NCBI RefSeq assembly: GCF_016862975.1
Contig: NZ_BONZ01000013.1
Span: 372,001 to 436,000, forward strand
DNA: 64,000 bases
Direction: 5' to 3'
From: Rugosimonospora africana
GTDB lineage: Bacteria > Actinomycetota > Actinomycetes > Mycobacteriales > Micromonosporaceae
Below are positions 38,012 through 46,862 of the stretch, one piece after another (positions within the stretch are counted from its first letter, which is position 1; the number at the start of each line of letters is the position of its first letter). The notes beneath the pieces were generated by a model, which had not been told where the DNA came from, made no database searches, and worked only from the letters and a program-made list of their open reading frames with translations. The position numbers and the translations under genes are program-made.

Positions 38012-38719
38012 GTGCAGGAGGTATCGAAGAAGCGCCTCCCCCGGGCGATACGTGAGCAGCAGATGCTCGACGCGGCGGTGGCCGTCTTCTCGAAGTCCGG
38101 GTTTCACGACGCGTCCATGGACGAGATCGCGGCCCGGGCCGGCATCTCCAAACCCATGGTCTACGCCTACCTGGGTAGCAAGGAGGAGCTGTTCATCGCG
38201 TGCCTGCACCGCGAGGGCACCCGGTTGATGGAGGCGATTGTCTCGGCGGTGGTGCCGCGGGCTCCGCTTGCGGCGGTGGGCTCCGCGGCCGCGATCGGGG
38301 ATGGAGTGCTGCCGCCCGACGAGCAGCTGTGGCGTGGGCTGCGCGCGTTCTTCACGTTTGTCGGCGACCACCGGGACGGCTGGTCGGTCCTCTACCGTCA
38401 GGCGCGCGGCCAGGCGCCGTTCGCGACCGAGTTGGCGGCGATGCGATCGCGCATGGTCGACGTGGTCGCCGGGCTGCTGGCCCGGGTCATCGCGGCCGGC
38501 AGCCGGCAGCCCCGCCCGGCGGACGTGATGGCGATGGCGTACGCGCTGGTGGGCGCGGGTGAGTCGCTCGCCGACTGGGTGGTCGACCACGTCGAGGAGT
38601 CGCCCGAGGCGACGGCGACGCGGCTGATGAACTTCGTCTGGCTCGGCGCGGGCGAGTTGCTGCGTGGTGCGACCTGGCACCCGTCCTCGACGGAGAGGAC
38701 GGGCGAGACCGTCGGCTGA
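38012..38719 (+). CDS. TetR family regulator of acyl-CoA genes
   Basis: 235 aa, GTG start. The helix-turn-helix is MDEIAARAGISKPMVYAYLGSKEELF near residues 32-57, a strong TetR match. The C-terminal domain is helical and hydrophobic, fitting an acyl-CoA or fatty-acid ligand, but this is inference from the divergent SCP2/acyl-CoA dehydrogenase/ligase genes. A perfect palindrome lies 20 bases upstream of the start. Confidence 0.88.
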   Translation: MQEVSKKRLPRAIREQQMLDAAVAVFSKSGFHDASMDEIAARAGISKPMVYAYLGSKEELFIACLHREGTRLMEAIVSAVVPRAPLAAVGSAAAIGDGVLPPDEQLWRGLRAFFTFVGDHRDGWSVLYRQARGQAPFATELAAMRSRMVDVVAGLLARVIAAGSRQPRPADVMAMAYALVGAGESLADWVVDHVEESPEATATRLMNFVWLGAGELLRGATWHPSSTERTGETVG

Positions 38720-38720
38720 G

Positions 38721-39704
38721 TCAGCCGGTGATGCGGCCGCGCAGGTGCGGCCGGCCCGACTTGGCGTCGTGCAGCCCGATCACCCAGTCGTCAACGTCCC
38801 GACTGGTGCTTTCCCCGAGGGCGGCGCTTTCCCCGAGGGCGGCGCTTTGCTCGAGGGCGGCGCTTTGCTCGAGGGCGGCGCTTTGCTCGCGCTCGGCGCT
38901 TTGCTCGCGCTCGGCGCTTTGCTCGCGGGCGGCGCTGAAGCCGACCGACGCCGGCAGCAGGATCGGCAGCTTGAACGCGACGTCCACGGTGTACGAGTCG
39001 GGCAGCCGGCCCTCCAGCGCGGCCAGGCAACGGGCCTTGCTCCACATCCCGTGCGCGATCGTCCGCGGGAAGCCGAACGCGCGGGCGCCCAGCCGGGACG
39101 TGTGGATCGGGTTGTGGTCGCCGGAGACCTCGGCGTAGCGCGGGCCGACCTCCCGGCCGACCCGCCAGACCGCGGTGGGCTGGGGTGCCGGGGCGCGATC
39201 GGTGGTTCCGCCGCGTTCCTCGCGGGGGCCGGACGGCTTCTCCTTGTGCAGGTACGTGGAGACTCCGCGCCACACCACCTCGTCGCCGACCGAGGCCGTC
39301 GCCCGTACGTCGAACTGCCGGCCGCGCTCGTGTGGGCGCAGGTCCGTCGCCCGTACCGTGAGCTCCAGCCGCTCACCGGCGTCGACCGGCCGCCGTACCT
39401 CGATCCGGTTGGCGAGGTGCACCACACCGACGACCCGTACCGGAAAGTCCACAGTGGACATCAGCTGCATGGCGAGCGGGAACGCCAGGACGTGCGGGTA
39501 CGTCGGCGACAACTGGTCGGTCAGCCGGTACCCGCACACTCGGTTGTACGCCGCCAGGTGCGCCCGGTCCACGGCGAGGCCGCGCAGCACCAGGGTGGTG
39601 TCGGGCAGTTCGGTCGCGGACCGGCGGCGGAACTGGCCGAGGGCGGCCCGGCGGTAGATGGCGCCGGTGCCGGGTGCGACGGCCAGCTCGATGACCTCGG
39701 TCAT
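38721..39704 (-). CDS. htdX: MaoC-type 3-hydroxyacyl dehydratase with internal repeat (HtdX-like)
   Basis: 327 aa. The C-terminal hydratase domain shows YAEVSGDHNPIHTSRLGARAFGFPRTIAHGMWSKARCLAAL, the D-x-N-P-I-H motif of R-specific enoyl hydratases. The N-terminal half is a second hot-dog fold. Mycobacterium tuberculosis HtdX is about 280 aa; this protein is about 47 longer, and 42 of these residues are a six-residue repeat (like EQSAAL) at 258-299, in a loop before the final strand. Directly downstream of the fabG4-like gene in the order known from mycobacteria. Confidence 0.87.
   Translation of the reverse strand: MTEVIELAVAPGTGAIYRRAALGQFRRRSATELPDTTLVLRGLAVDRAHLAAYNRVCGYRLTDQLSPTYPHVLAFPLAMQLMSTVDFPVRVVGVVHLANRIEVRRPVDAGERLELTVRATDLRPHERGRQFDVRATASVGDEVVWRGVSTYLHKEKPSGPREERGGTTDRAPAPQPTAVWRVGREVGPRYAEVSGDHNPIHTSRLGARAFGFPRTIAHGMWSKARCLAALEGRLPDSYTVDVAFKLPILLPASVGFSAAREQSAEREQSAEREQSAALEQSAALEQSAALGESAALGESTSRDVDDWVIGLHDAKSGRPHLRGRITG
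38808..38933 (-). repeat. minisatellite, 7 x 18 bp, inside the MaoC gene
   Basis: Seven adjacent units of GCTTT-(C/G)C-(T/C)CG-(A/C)G-(G/C)-(G/T)CGGC type, each exactly 18 bp, starting at 38808, 38826, 38844, 38862, 38880, 38898 and 38916. The three kinds of unit are grouped (two, two, then three), showing stepwise expansion. Confidence 0.95.
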
Positions 39705-39705
39705 C

Positions 39706-41079
39706 TCACGCTCCCAGCAGTGACTGGCCGCAGACCCGTACCACGTTGCCGGTCACCCCGGCCGACCCCGGGCTCGCCAGCCAGGCGATCGTCTCGGCCA
39801 CGTCGATGGGCAGGCCACCCTGGTTCATGCTGTTCAGCCGGCGGCCCGCCTCGCGGACGAACATCGGCATCTTCGCGGTCATCGCGGTCTCGATGAAGCC
39901 GGGCGCGACCGCGTTGACGGTGATGCCCGCCCCCGACAGGGCCGGCGCGGTGGCCTGGACCAGACCGATGACGCCGGCCTTCGACGTGGCGTAGTTGGTC
40001 TGGCCGCGGTTGCCCGCGATGCCGGCGATCGAGGCCACTCCGATCAGCCGTCCGCCCGGCGGTATCAGATCGTCGGCCAGCAGCGCCTCGTTGACCCGCT
40101 GCTGGCAGGCCAGGTTGACGTCGAGCACCTGATCCCACTGGTCAGAGCTCATCCGGGCGATCGTCTTGTCCCGGGTGATGCCGGCGTTGTGCACGACGAT
40201 GTCCACGCCGCCGTGCCTGGCCTGAAGGTGCTCGGCGAGCCGGGCGGGCGCGTCGGGTGCGGTGAGGTCGAGTTGGAACGCGGTGCCGGACAGCTCATTG
40301 GCCACTGTGGACAGTGCCTCACCGGCGGCCGGGACGTCGAGGCAGACGACGTGCGCGCCCTCCCGGGTCAGGATCTGGGCGATCGCCGTACCGATGCCGC
40401 GCGCCGCGCCGGTCACCAGCGCCACCTTGTCCGCCAGCGGCTTGTCCCAGTTGGCCGTCGTGGTGGCCGTGCCGGGGCCGACCCGGATCACCTGGCCGGA
40501 CACGTACGCGGAGCGGGCGGAGAGCAGGAAGCGCAGCGTCGACTCCAGGTCGGCGTCGGGCGAGGCGTAGACCAGGTTCGCGGTCGTGCCCCGACCGAAC
40601 TCCTTGCCCACCGAGCGCACGAAGCCCTCCAAGGCGCGCTGGGACATCGCCTCCACAGCCGTGCCGCACTGTTCCGGTGCGGTGCCTACCACCACGACCC
40701 GGCCGCACGGGTACAGCGCGCGGGCGTACGGGTGGAAGAAGTCGTACAGGGCGCGCAGCCCGGTGGACGTGGTGATGCCGGTCGCGTCGAACACCAGGGC
40801 GGCGTTCAACGGGATGCGCTCGTCGGCCGGAGTCCCGATCGTGGCCGGCGCCGGCTGTTCCTGCGACGCGGCCGGATCGCGCACCTCGACACCCATGGCG
40901 CCGAGGACCTTGACGATCGCGCCGGACAGTCGCCCGTCCCCGCCGACCAGGACGGGCCCGGGGACCACCGGGTCGCCGGCCCGCTGCCGGCGCAGGCGTG
41001 GTGGTTGGGGCAGCCCGAACCGCTTGACCAGCGCTCGTCCCGGCCCGGAGGCGGCGAAGCTGGCGTATCTGTCGTTCAT
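39706..41079 (-). CDS. fabG4: 3-oxoacyl-ACP/CoA reductase, FabG4-like
   Basis: 457 aa from ATG 41079. The N-terminal 200 residues form the extra flavodoxin-like domain of high-molecular-weight FabG. The C-terminal SDR domain has VTGAARGIGTAIAQIL near residue 218, HNAGITRD near 290 and NYATSKAGVIGLVQ near 370 (Y-x-x-x-K). This is the FabG4 type that reduces 3-oxoacyl substrates with NADH. It stops one base before the htdX start and is divergent from a fadA2-like thiolase. Confidence 0.92.
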   Translation of the reverse strand: MNDRYASFAASGPGRALVKRFGLPQPPRLRRQRAGDPVVPGPVLVGGDGRLSGAIVKVLGAMGVEVRDPAASQEQPAPATIGTPADERIPLNAALVFDATGITTSTGLRALYDFFHPYARALYPCGRVVVVGTAPEQCGTAVEAMSQRALEGFVRSVGKEFGRGTTANLVYASPDADLESTLRFLLSARSAYVSGQVIRVGPGTATTTANWDKPLADKVALVTGAARGIGTAIAQILTREGAHVVCLDVPAAGEALSTVANELSGTAFQLDLTAPDAPARLAEHLQARHGGVDIVVHNAGITRDKTIARMSSDQWDQVLDVNLACQQRVNEALLADDLIPPGGRLIGVASIAGIAGNRGQTNYATSKAGVIGLVQATAPALSGAGITVNAVAPGFIETAMTAKMPMFVREAGRRLNSMNQGGLPIDVAETIAWLASPGSAGVTGNVVRVCGQSLLGA

Positions 41080-41186
41080 CGACTCATCCCGCTGTAACCA
41101 CTCATGTCGTCTCATCCCCAGGACTCTCGCGCGGTAAGCCTACCGATGAGTAAGTTGAGTGCAAGCATTCTCTACCGGGAGGCGTG

Positions 41187-42485
41187 ATGACGTCCAGTGA
41201 TGCTTCGGTAACCAGCGTGGCCGGTGTACGCCGGGTTGCCATCCTCGGCGGCAACCGCATCCCGTTCGCCCGGTCCAACGGCCCGTACGCCACCGCGTCC
41301 AATCAGGACATGCTCACCGCCGCGCTGGACGGGCTGGTCGCCCGGTTCGGCCTGGTCGGCACGCGGGTCGGCGAGGTCGCCGCGGGCGCGGTTCTGAAGC
41401 ACAGCCGCGACTTCAACCTCACCCGGGAATGCGTGCTGGGCTCCCGCCTCGACCCGCACACGCCCGCCTACGACGTGCAGCAGGCGTGCGGCACCGGACT
41501 GGAGACCACGATCCTGGTGGCGAACAAGATTGCCCTGGGCCAGATCGAGGTCGGCATCGCCGGTGGCGTCGACACCACGAGCGACGCGCCGCTCGGCGTC
41601 AACGAGCAGATGCGCAGCGCGATGCTCGAACTCAACCGAGCGCGTTCGCTGGGCGGCCGGCTCCGCGCGGTGACGAAGCTGCGTCCGACACAGGCGTTCC
41701 GGCCGGAGATCCCGCGCAACGCGGAGCCGCGCACTGGCCTGTCCATGGGCGAGCACGCGGCGATCACCGCGAAGGAGTGGGGCATCGGCCGCGAGGAGCA
41801 GGACGAATTGGCACTGGCCAGCCACCAGCACCTCGCCGAGGCATACCGCACAGGTTTCTTCGACGACCTGGTCACCCCGTACCAGGGGCTCACCAGAGAC
41901 CAGAACCTGCGGGCCGACACCACGCTGGAGAAGCTCGCCGGGTTGCGCCCGGTGTACGGCGACACGATGACCGCTGGAAACTCCTCGGCGCTGTCGGACG
42001 GCGCGTCCACTGTCCTGCTGGCGAGCGAGGAGTGGGCGACCGCGCGCCGGCTGCCCGTACAGGCGTGGCTGACCTGGTCGCAGACCGGAGCCGTCGACTT
42101 CGTGCACGGCGGCGAGGGGCTGCTGATGGCACCGGCGTACGCGGTACCGCAGATGCTCGCCCGGGCCGGACTCAGCCTGCGGGACTTCGACTTCTACGAG
42201 ATCCACGAGGCGTTCGCGTCGCAGGTACTGGCGACCTTGAAAGCCTGGCAGGACCCGGATTTCTGCAAGCAGCGGCTGGGTCTGGACGCGCCGCTGGGCG
42301 CGATCGACCGGAGCCGGCTCAACGTGAACGGGTCGTCACTGGCCATCGGGCACCCCTTCGCCGCGACCGGCGGCCGGATCGTGGCCACGCTGGCGAAGCT
42401 GCTGACCCAGCGCGGCGGCGGGCGCGGGCTGATCTCGATCTGCGCGGCCGGCGGCCAGGGGGTCACCGCGATCGTGGAGCGCTGA
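41187..42485 (+). CDS. fadA2: acetyl-CoA C-acyltransferase (thiolase), FadA2-like
   Basis: 432 aa. The first catalytic Cys lies in VQQACGTGLETT near residue 97; the second motif is NVNGSSLAIGHPFAATGGR near 375-393, and the final Cys is in SICAAGGQGV. It matches thiolases of the FadA2 group, which cleave or form acetoacetyl units. ATG 41187 is chosen over the GTG three bases upstream because GGGAGG lies at a better distance. It is divergent from fabG4-htdX, as in M. tuberculosis Rv0241c-Rv0243. Confidence 0.92.
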   Translation: MTSSDASVTSVAGVRRVAILGGNRIPFARSNGPYATASNQDMLTAALDGLVARFGLVGTRVGEVAAGAVLKHSRDFNLTRECVLGSRLDPHTPAYDVQQACGTGLETTILVANKIALGQIEVGIAGGVDTTSDAPLGVNEQMRSAMLELNRARSLGGRLRAVTKLRPTQAFRPEIPRNAEPRTGLSMGEHAAITAKEWGIGREEQDELALASHQHLAEAYRTGFFDDLVTPYQGLTRDQNLRADTTLEKLAGLRPVYGDTMTAGNSSALSDGASTVLLASEEWATARRLPVQAWLTWSQTGAVDFVHGGEGLLMAPAYAVPQMLARAGLSLRDFDFYEIHEAFASQVLATLKAWQDPDFCKQRLGLDAPLGAIDRSRLNVNGSSLAIGHPFAATGGRIVATLAKLLTQRGGGRGLISICAAGGQGVTAIVER

Positions 42486-42538
42486 GGGCTCCGGCGCCCC
42501 GGCCGGAGTCCGGGATCCCGATGCCGGAGAATGAGCAG

Positions 42539-43957
42539 GTGATCCCGAACGTTCTCGCCGCCCGCTACGCCTCCGCCGATCTCGTCGCCATCTGGTCTCC
42601 CGAGGAGAAGGTGCGGGCCGAGCGCCGGCTCTGGCTCGCCGTGCTCGAGGCCCAGCGGGATCTTGGGGTACCGGTACCCGACGGCGCCGTCGACGCGTAC
42701 CGACGGGTCCTCGACCAGGTCGACCTGGGCAGCATCGCGGCGCGGGAGCGGGTCACCCGGCACGACGTGAAGGCGCGCATCGAGGAGTTCTCCGCGCTGG
42801 CCGGCTTTGAGGCGATCCACCAGGGCATGACCTCCCGCGACCTGACCGAGAATGTCGAGCAGCTCCAGATCCGCTCGTCCCTGCTGCTGATCCGCGACCG
42901 GATCGTGGCAGCCCTGGCGCGCCTGGTGGCCCGGGCGGTCGAGTACGACGCCACGGTGATGGTCGGCCGGTCGCACAACGTTCCGGCGCAGGCGACCACG
43001 CTCGGCAAGCGCTTCGCCAGCGCGGCCGAGGAACTGTTCATCGCCTACGAACGGCTGGACGAGCTGATCTCCCGGTACCCGCTGCGCGGCCTCAAGGGCC
43101 CGGTCGGTACCGCCGCCGACCAGTTGGACCTGCTCGGCGGCGATCCGGGCAGGGTCGCGGACCTGGAGCGGGCGGTCGCGCGGCACCTGGGTTTCGACCG
43201 GGTGCTGGCCAGCGTCGGCCAGGTGTACCCGCGCTCGCTGGACTTCGACGTGCTCTCCGCCCTGGCGCAGGCCGCGGCGGGCCCGTCGTCGCTGGCCACC
43301 ACGATCCGGCTGATGGCCGGGCAGGAACTGGTCACCGAGGGCTTCAAGGCTGGCCAGGTGGGCTCCAGCGCCATGCCGCACAAGATGAACACCCGCTCCT
43401 GCGAGCGGATCAACGGGCTTGCCGTGATCGTGCGCGGGTACCTGTCGATGGTCAGCGAGCTGGCCGGCGACCAGTGGAACGAGGGCGACGTGTCCTGCTC
43501 GGTGGTACGTCGGGTGGCTCTGCCGGACGCGTTCTTCGCGCTGGACGGGCTGTTCCAGACGTTCCTGACGGTACTGGAGGAGTTCGGCGCGTACCCGGCG
43601 GTGATCGCCCGCGAGCTGGACCGGTACCTGCCGTTCCTGGCGACCACGAAAGTGCTGGTCGCGGCCCTGCGCCGGGGCGTGGGCCGGGAGGTCGCGCACG
43701 AGGCGATCAAGGAGCACGCCGTGGCGGTGGCGCTGGCCATGCGGGAGAAGGGCGCGACCGACAACGACCTGTTCGACCGGCTGGCGGCCGACTCCCGGCT
43801 GGGCCTGAGCCGGGCCGAGATCGATGACCTGGTCACCGACCGGGGCGCGTTCGTCGGCATGGCGTCCGCGCAGGTCGAGGCGGTAACGGAAGCGGTGTCC
43901 CGGGTGCTCGCCACCCACCCCGAAGCCGCCGCCTACCGTCCGGCCCCGATCCTCTGA
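42539..43957 (+). CDS. purB: adenylosuccinate lyase
   Basis: 472 aa. The family begins xIPNVLA-xRYAS, which supports the GTG at 42539 with GGAGA eight bases upstream; an ATG at 42521 would add six residues. Signatures include GRSHNVPAQATTLGKRFA near residue 142, and QVGSSAMPHKMNTRSCERING near 275, the fumarate lyase signature. It acts at two steps: SAICAR to AICAR and adenylosuccinate to AMP. It is convergent with purC. Confidence 0.96.
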   Translation: MIPNVLAARYASADLVAIWSPEEKVRAERRLWLAVLEAQRDLGVPVPDGAVDAYRRVLDQVDLGSIAARERVTRHDVKARIEEFSALAGFEAIHQGMTSRDLTENVEQLQIRSSLLLIRDRIVAALARLVARAVEYDATVMVGRSHNVPAQATTLGKRFASAAEELFIAYERLDELISRYPLRGLKGPVGTAADQLDLLGGDPGRVADLERAVARHLGFDRVLASVGQVYPRSLDFDVLSALAQAAAGPSSLATTIRLMAGQELVTEGFKAGQVGSSAMPHKMNTRSCERINGLAVIVRGYLSMVSELAGDQWNEGDVSCSVVRRVALPDAFFALDGLFQTFLTVLEEFGAYPAVIARELDRYLPFLATTKVLVAALRRGVGREVAHEAIKEHAVAVALAMREKGATDNDLFDRLAADSRLGLSRAEIDDLVTDRGAFVGMASAQVEAVTEAVSRVLATHPEAAAYRPAPIL

Positions 43958-44000
43958 GATCGATACCGCGGGGCGCTGCGGCCGGCTGGGTGCCCGGCGC

Positions 44001-44846
44001 CTACCAGGGCTTGCCGGTCAGACGCTCGTAGATCTCGACGTACCGGGCCCGGACCCGCTCGACCATCTCGTCCGGTACCTCCGGCCCCGGCGCCCGCTTG
44101 TCCCAGCCCGTACCGGCGGCCCAGTCCCGAAGGAACTGCTTGTCGAACGAGTACGCGGGCCGGCCCGGCTGCCACGAGTCGGCCGGCCAGAACCGGGACG
44201 AGTCCGGGGTCAGCACCTCATCGGCCAGCACCAGGTCGCCGTCCGGCGCCCAGCCCAGTTCGATCTTCGTGTCCGCGATGATGATGCCCCGCTCGGCGGC
44301 GAGGGAGGCACCCCGCGCGTACACGTCGAGGGTGACCTGGCGCAGCCGCTCGGCGGTGTCGGCGCCCACGGCCTCGACCACGGCGGAGAACGGGATCGGC
44401 TCGTCGTGCTGTCCGACCGGCGCCTTCGTGGACGGGGTGAAGATCGGCTCCGGCAGCCGGGACGCCTCTCCCAGCCCGGTCGGCAGCGATACGCCCGACA
44501 CCGAGCCGACGGCCTGGTACTCGGTCAGCCCACCGCCGGTCAGGTACCCGCGCGCCACGCACTCGATCGGCACCATGCGCAGCCGCCGGCAGCGGATCGC
44601 CCGGCCGGCGAACTCGGCCGGCACCTCGGTCGCGGAGATGACATGGTTCGGCAGCAGGTCCGCCAACTGTTCGAACCACCAGAGGGACAGCTGGGTGAGG
44701 ATCCGGCCCTTGTCGGGGATCGGGGTCGGGAGAATCACGTCATAGACCGACACCCGATCCGAGGCGACCAGGATCAGATCGTCACCGTCGGCGTAGATGT
44801 CACGTACCTTGCCGCTGTGCAGGAGGTCCACGGGGGCCAAGTACAT
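44001..44846 (-). CDS. purC: SAICAR synthetase
   Basis: 281 aa from ATG 44846. The start is set by LAPVDLLHSGKVRDIYADGDDLILVASDR, the conserved N-terminus; a 46-residue upstream extension is Arg/Pro-rich and not family-like. Other signatures are VPIECVARGYLTGGG near residue 92 and IIIADTKIELGW near 190. It ligates aspartate to CAIR. The 43-base gap to purB holds only a short weak hairpin. Confidence 0.96.
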   Translation of the reverse strand: MYLAPVDLLHSGKVRDIYADGDDLILVASDRVSVYDVILPTPIPDKGRILTQLSLWWFEQLADLLPNHVISATEVPAEFAGRAIRCRRLRMVPIECVARGYLTGGGLTEYQAVGSVSGVSLPTGLGEASRLPEPIFTPSTKAPVGQHDEPIPFSAVVEAVGADTAERLRQVTLDVYARGASLAAERGIIIADTKIELGWAPDGDLVLADEVLTPDSSRFWPADSWQPGRPAYSFDKQFLRDWAAGTGWDKRAPGPEVPDEMVERVRARYVEIYERLTGKPW

Positions 44847-44980
44847 CACGCGGCCGGTCGACCCGGCCGCGAAGGGCAGCCGCGGCAGCCACGACCAGGA
44901 GGCATACTTGCGCCAGCGCCGTCCGCCCACCGCGGCCGGCGCTTTCGAACGAACGAATGGGGAAGATACCCGACCCGTCG

Positions 44981-45005
44981 TCATCGTCCGGTTCGCCGGC
45001 GATGA
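44981..45005 (+). promoter_or_regulatory. hairpin in the leader of the GDT1-like gene
   Basis: TCATCG (44981-44986) pairs with CGATGA (45000-45005), and CCGG (44988-44991) pairs with CCGG (44996-44999) around TTCG; one T bulges. Upstream is GGGGAAGATACCC and downstream GGGGAACTACCC. A manganese riboswitch of the yybP-ykoY type is possible for this transporter family, but the match is weak. Confidence 0.35.
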
Positions 45006-45091
45006 GTCGCGCGGTCGAGTAGGGGAACTACCCGGTCGTCGGTGCCCGTCGGTCTGTCCGGTGCGGCCCGCGCGGGCCGGGGCGAGGAGAC

Positions 45092-45715
45092 ATGACCGGA
45101 TACGTCATCGCGGCGTTCACCGCGTTCCTGTTGATTGTGCCGGTCGAGCTACCGGACAAGACCTTTGTGGCGACGCTCGTGCTCGCCACGAGGTACCGGC
45201 CGTGGCCCGTGTGGCTCGGCGTGATCGTCGCGTTCGGGGTGCAGACCGCCGTCGCGGTCGTCGCGGGCCGGCTGATCTCGCTGCTTCCGGCGGCACCCGT
45301 ACGCCTGGTCGCGGCCGGCTTGTTCGTGGTCGGTTCGGTGCTGCTGGTGCGATCGGCCCGGCGGGCCTCGGTCGATGAGCAGGAGCAGGAGCAGAAGTTC
45401 GAGCGCAGGCTCAGCCGCGAGCGGGACGACCGGCGAGCGTTCTTCCGGGCTGCCGCGGCGAGCTTTCTGGTGCTCTTCGCCGCCGAGTGGGGGGACCTGT
45501 CCCAGCTGCTCACCGTCGGGCTGGTCGCTCGCGGTGGGCACCCGGCCGCGGTGTTCGTGGGCGCCTGGCTGGGGCTCGCGGTGGTGTCCGGGGCTGCCGT
45601 GGTGCTCGGGCGGATTCTCCTGAAGTACGTGAGCCTGGCGATGGTCCAATACGTTGGTGCGGGTATTTGCGCGGTACTTGCGGTATTGACCGCACTGAGC
45701 GCATTTGAGGGGTAA
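45092..45715 (+). CDS. GDT1/TMEM165 (UPF0016) family cation transporter
   Basis: 207 aa, ATG 45092 after GAGGAG. Six hydrophobic segments in two homologous halves. The two family motifs are seen as VELPDKTFVATL (usual E-x-G-D-K-T, here with Pro for Gly) and AEWGDLSQLLTVGL (E-x-G-D-x-S). The family exports Mn2+ or Ca2+. A highly charged linker (about residues 90-120, VDEQEQEQKFERRLSRERDDRR) joins the halves. The leader is structured. Confidence 0.88.
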   Translation: MTGYVIAAFTAFLLIVPVELPDKTFVATLVLATRYRPWPVWLGVIVAFGVQTAVAVVAGRLISLLPAAPVRLVAAGLFVVGSVLLVRSARRASVDEQEQEQKFERRLSRERDDRRAFFRAAAASFLVLFAAEWGDLSQLLTVGLVARGGHPAAVFVGAWLGLAVVSGAAVVLGRILLKYVSLAMVQYVGAGICAVLAVLTALSAFEG

Positions 45716-45721
45716 TGCCGG

Positions 45722-45739
45722 CAATGCGACTCACTATAG
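45722..45739 (+). other. 18-mer matching the phage T7 promoter at 16 of 18 bases
   Basis: CAATGCGACTCACTATAG. The phage T7 class III promoter core is TAATACGACTCACTATAG; 13 consecutive bases are identical. No T7-like polymerase is seen. It lies in the spacer just after the GDT1 gene. Confidence 0.5.
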
Positions 45740-45745
45740 CTGTCA

Positions 45746-45760
45746 ATCCGTGACACGGAT
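45746..45760. promoter_or_regulatory. 15-bp perfect palindrome upstream of purSQL
   Basis: ATCCGTG-A-CACGGAT. It lies 178 bases before the purS start. A second palindrome with the related core CGGA/TCCG lies at 45791. They may be operators for purSQL, or the first may be a weak terminator of the GDT1 gene. Confidence 0.5.
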
Positions 45761-45790
45761 CGTGCGCTGGCGGCGGCGGGTTTCCCCTGG

Positions 45791-45808
45791 ATACGGACTT
45801 TTCCGTAT
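45791..45808. promoter_or_regulatory. second palindrome upstream of purSQL
   Basis: ATACGGA and TCCGTAT face each other across CTTT in an AT-rich stretch. The heptamer ATACGGA also occurs upstream of purF at about 52112. This shared element could be the site of a purine regulator, but no regulator is identified. Confidence 0.5.
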
Positions 45809-45937
45809 TAACATCGCGAATGTGGAACTGATTCGACCCGTTCGGGTGACAGTCGGTGATCTGCTCCCGGCACTGGCCCGGTAGGCTTGGGCCGCCCACA
45901 CACAGGCGTTATTCGTTCCATCAGTCAGGAGTAACCC

Positions 45938-46183
45938 GTGGCCCGCGTCGTGGTCGATGTCATGCTCAAGCCCGAGATCCTCGACCCTCAGGGCCAGGCG
46001 GTGGCAAACGCGCTGCCCCGGCTCGGAGTGAGCGGGGTCGAGTCGGTACGCATCGGCAAGCGCATCGAAATCGATTTTGCCGGCGACGCTGACCTTGATC
46101 GCGCCCGCGAGATCGCGGACAAGCTGCTCGCCAATCCGGTGATCGAGGACTTCACCGTGCGCGTCTCGGACGGCGACGCGTGA
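45938..46183 (+). CDS. purS: phosphoribosylformylglycinamidine synthase subunit PurS
   Basis: 81 aa, GTG start. The pattern [23 protein letters not shown] and [14 protein letters not shown] is the PurS fold. It bridges PurQ and PurL in the FGAM synthase complex. The stop overlaps the purQ start by four bases (GTGA), so purS-purQ-purL are translationally coupled. Confidence 0.95.
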   Translation: MARVVVDVMLKPEILDPQGQAVANALPRLGVSGVESVRIGKRIEIDFAGDADLDRAREIADKLLANPVIEDFTVRVSDGDA

Positions 46184-46862
46184 GGATCGGCGTCGTCACG
46201 TTCCCGGGTTCGCTCGACGACGGCGACGCCCGGCGCGCCGTGCGGTTGTCCGGAGCCGATGACATCGCGCTCTGGCACAACGACCCCGACCTGCACCAGG
46301 TCGACGCGGTGATCCTGCCCGGCGGCTTCTCCTACGGTGACTACCTGCGCGCCGGCGCGATCGCCCGGTTCGCCCCGGTCATGGAGTCGATCGTGGACGC
46401 GGCGGGCGGCGGCATGCCGGTTCTGGGCATCTGCAACGGCTTCCAGGTGCTGTGTGAGGCGCACCTGTTGCCCGGTGCGCTGGTCCGCAACGCGCACCTG
46501 CATTTCCGCAACCGCGATCAGATGCTGCGGGTGCAGTCCACGACGACGGCGTGGACCATGAACTTCACCGAGGGCCAGGAGATCCTGATCCCGGTCAAGA
46601 ACGGCGAGGGCCGGTACGTCGCGGACGAGGCCGTACTCGACGAGCTGGAGTCCTCCGACCGGGTGGTCGCGCGGTACGTCGGCGGGAACCCCAACGGCTC
46701 CTCGCGGGACATCGCGGCGATCCGCAACGAGGCAGGCAACGTCGTCGGGATCATGCCGCATCCCGAGCACGCGGTCGAGGCGCTCACCGGCCCGTCCACC
46801 GACGGCATGACCTTCTTCGCCTCGGTGCTGGCACATCTGGGGGGCAAAGTGGGAGCCGAAGC

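Noticed and set aside
38808-38933. CRISPR-like array
   Set aside because: Units are contiguous with no spacers and are in frame within a gene; it is a minisatellite.
43958-44000. Terminator between purB and purC
   Set aside because: Only a five-base GCCGG/CCGGC stem is present, too weak to call.
44847-44984. 46-residue N-terminal extension of purC
   Set aside because: Family N-terminus starts at LLHSGKVRD; the extension is Arg/Pro-rich and lies in the leader of the divergent gene.
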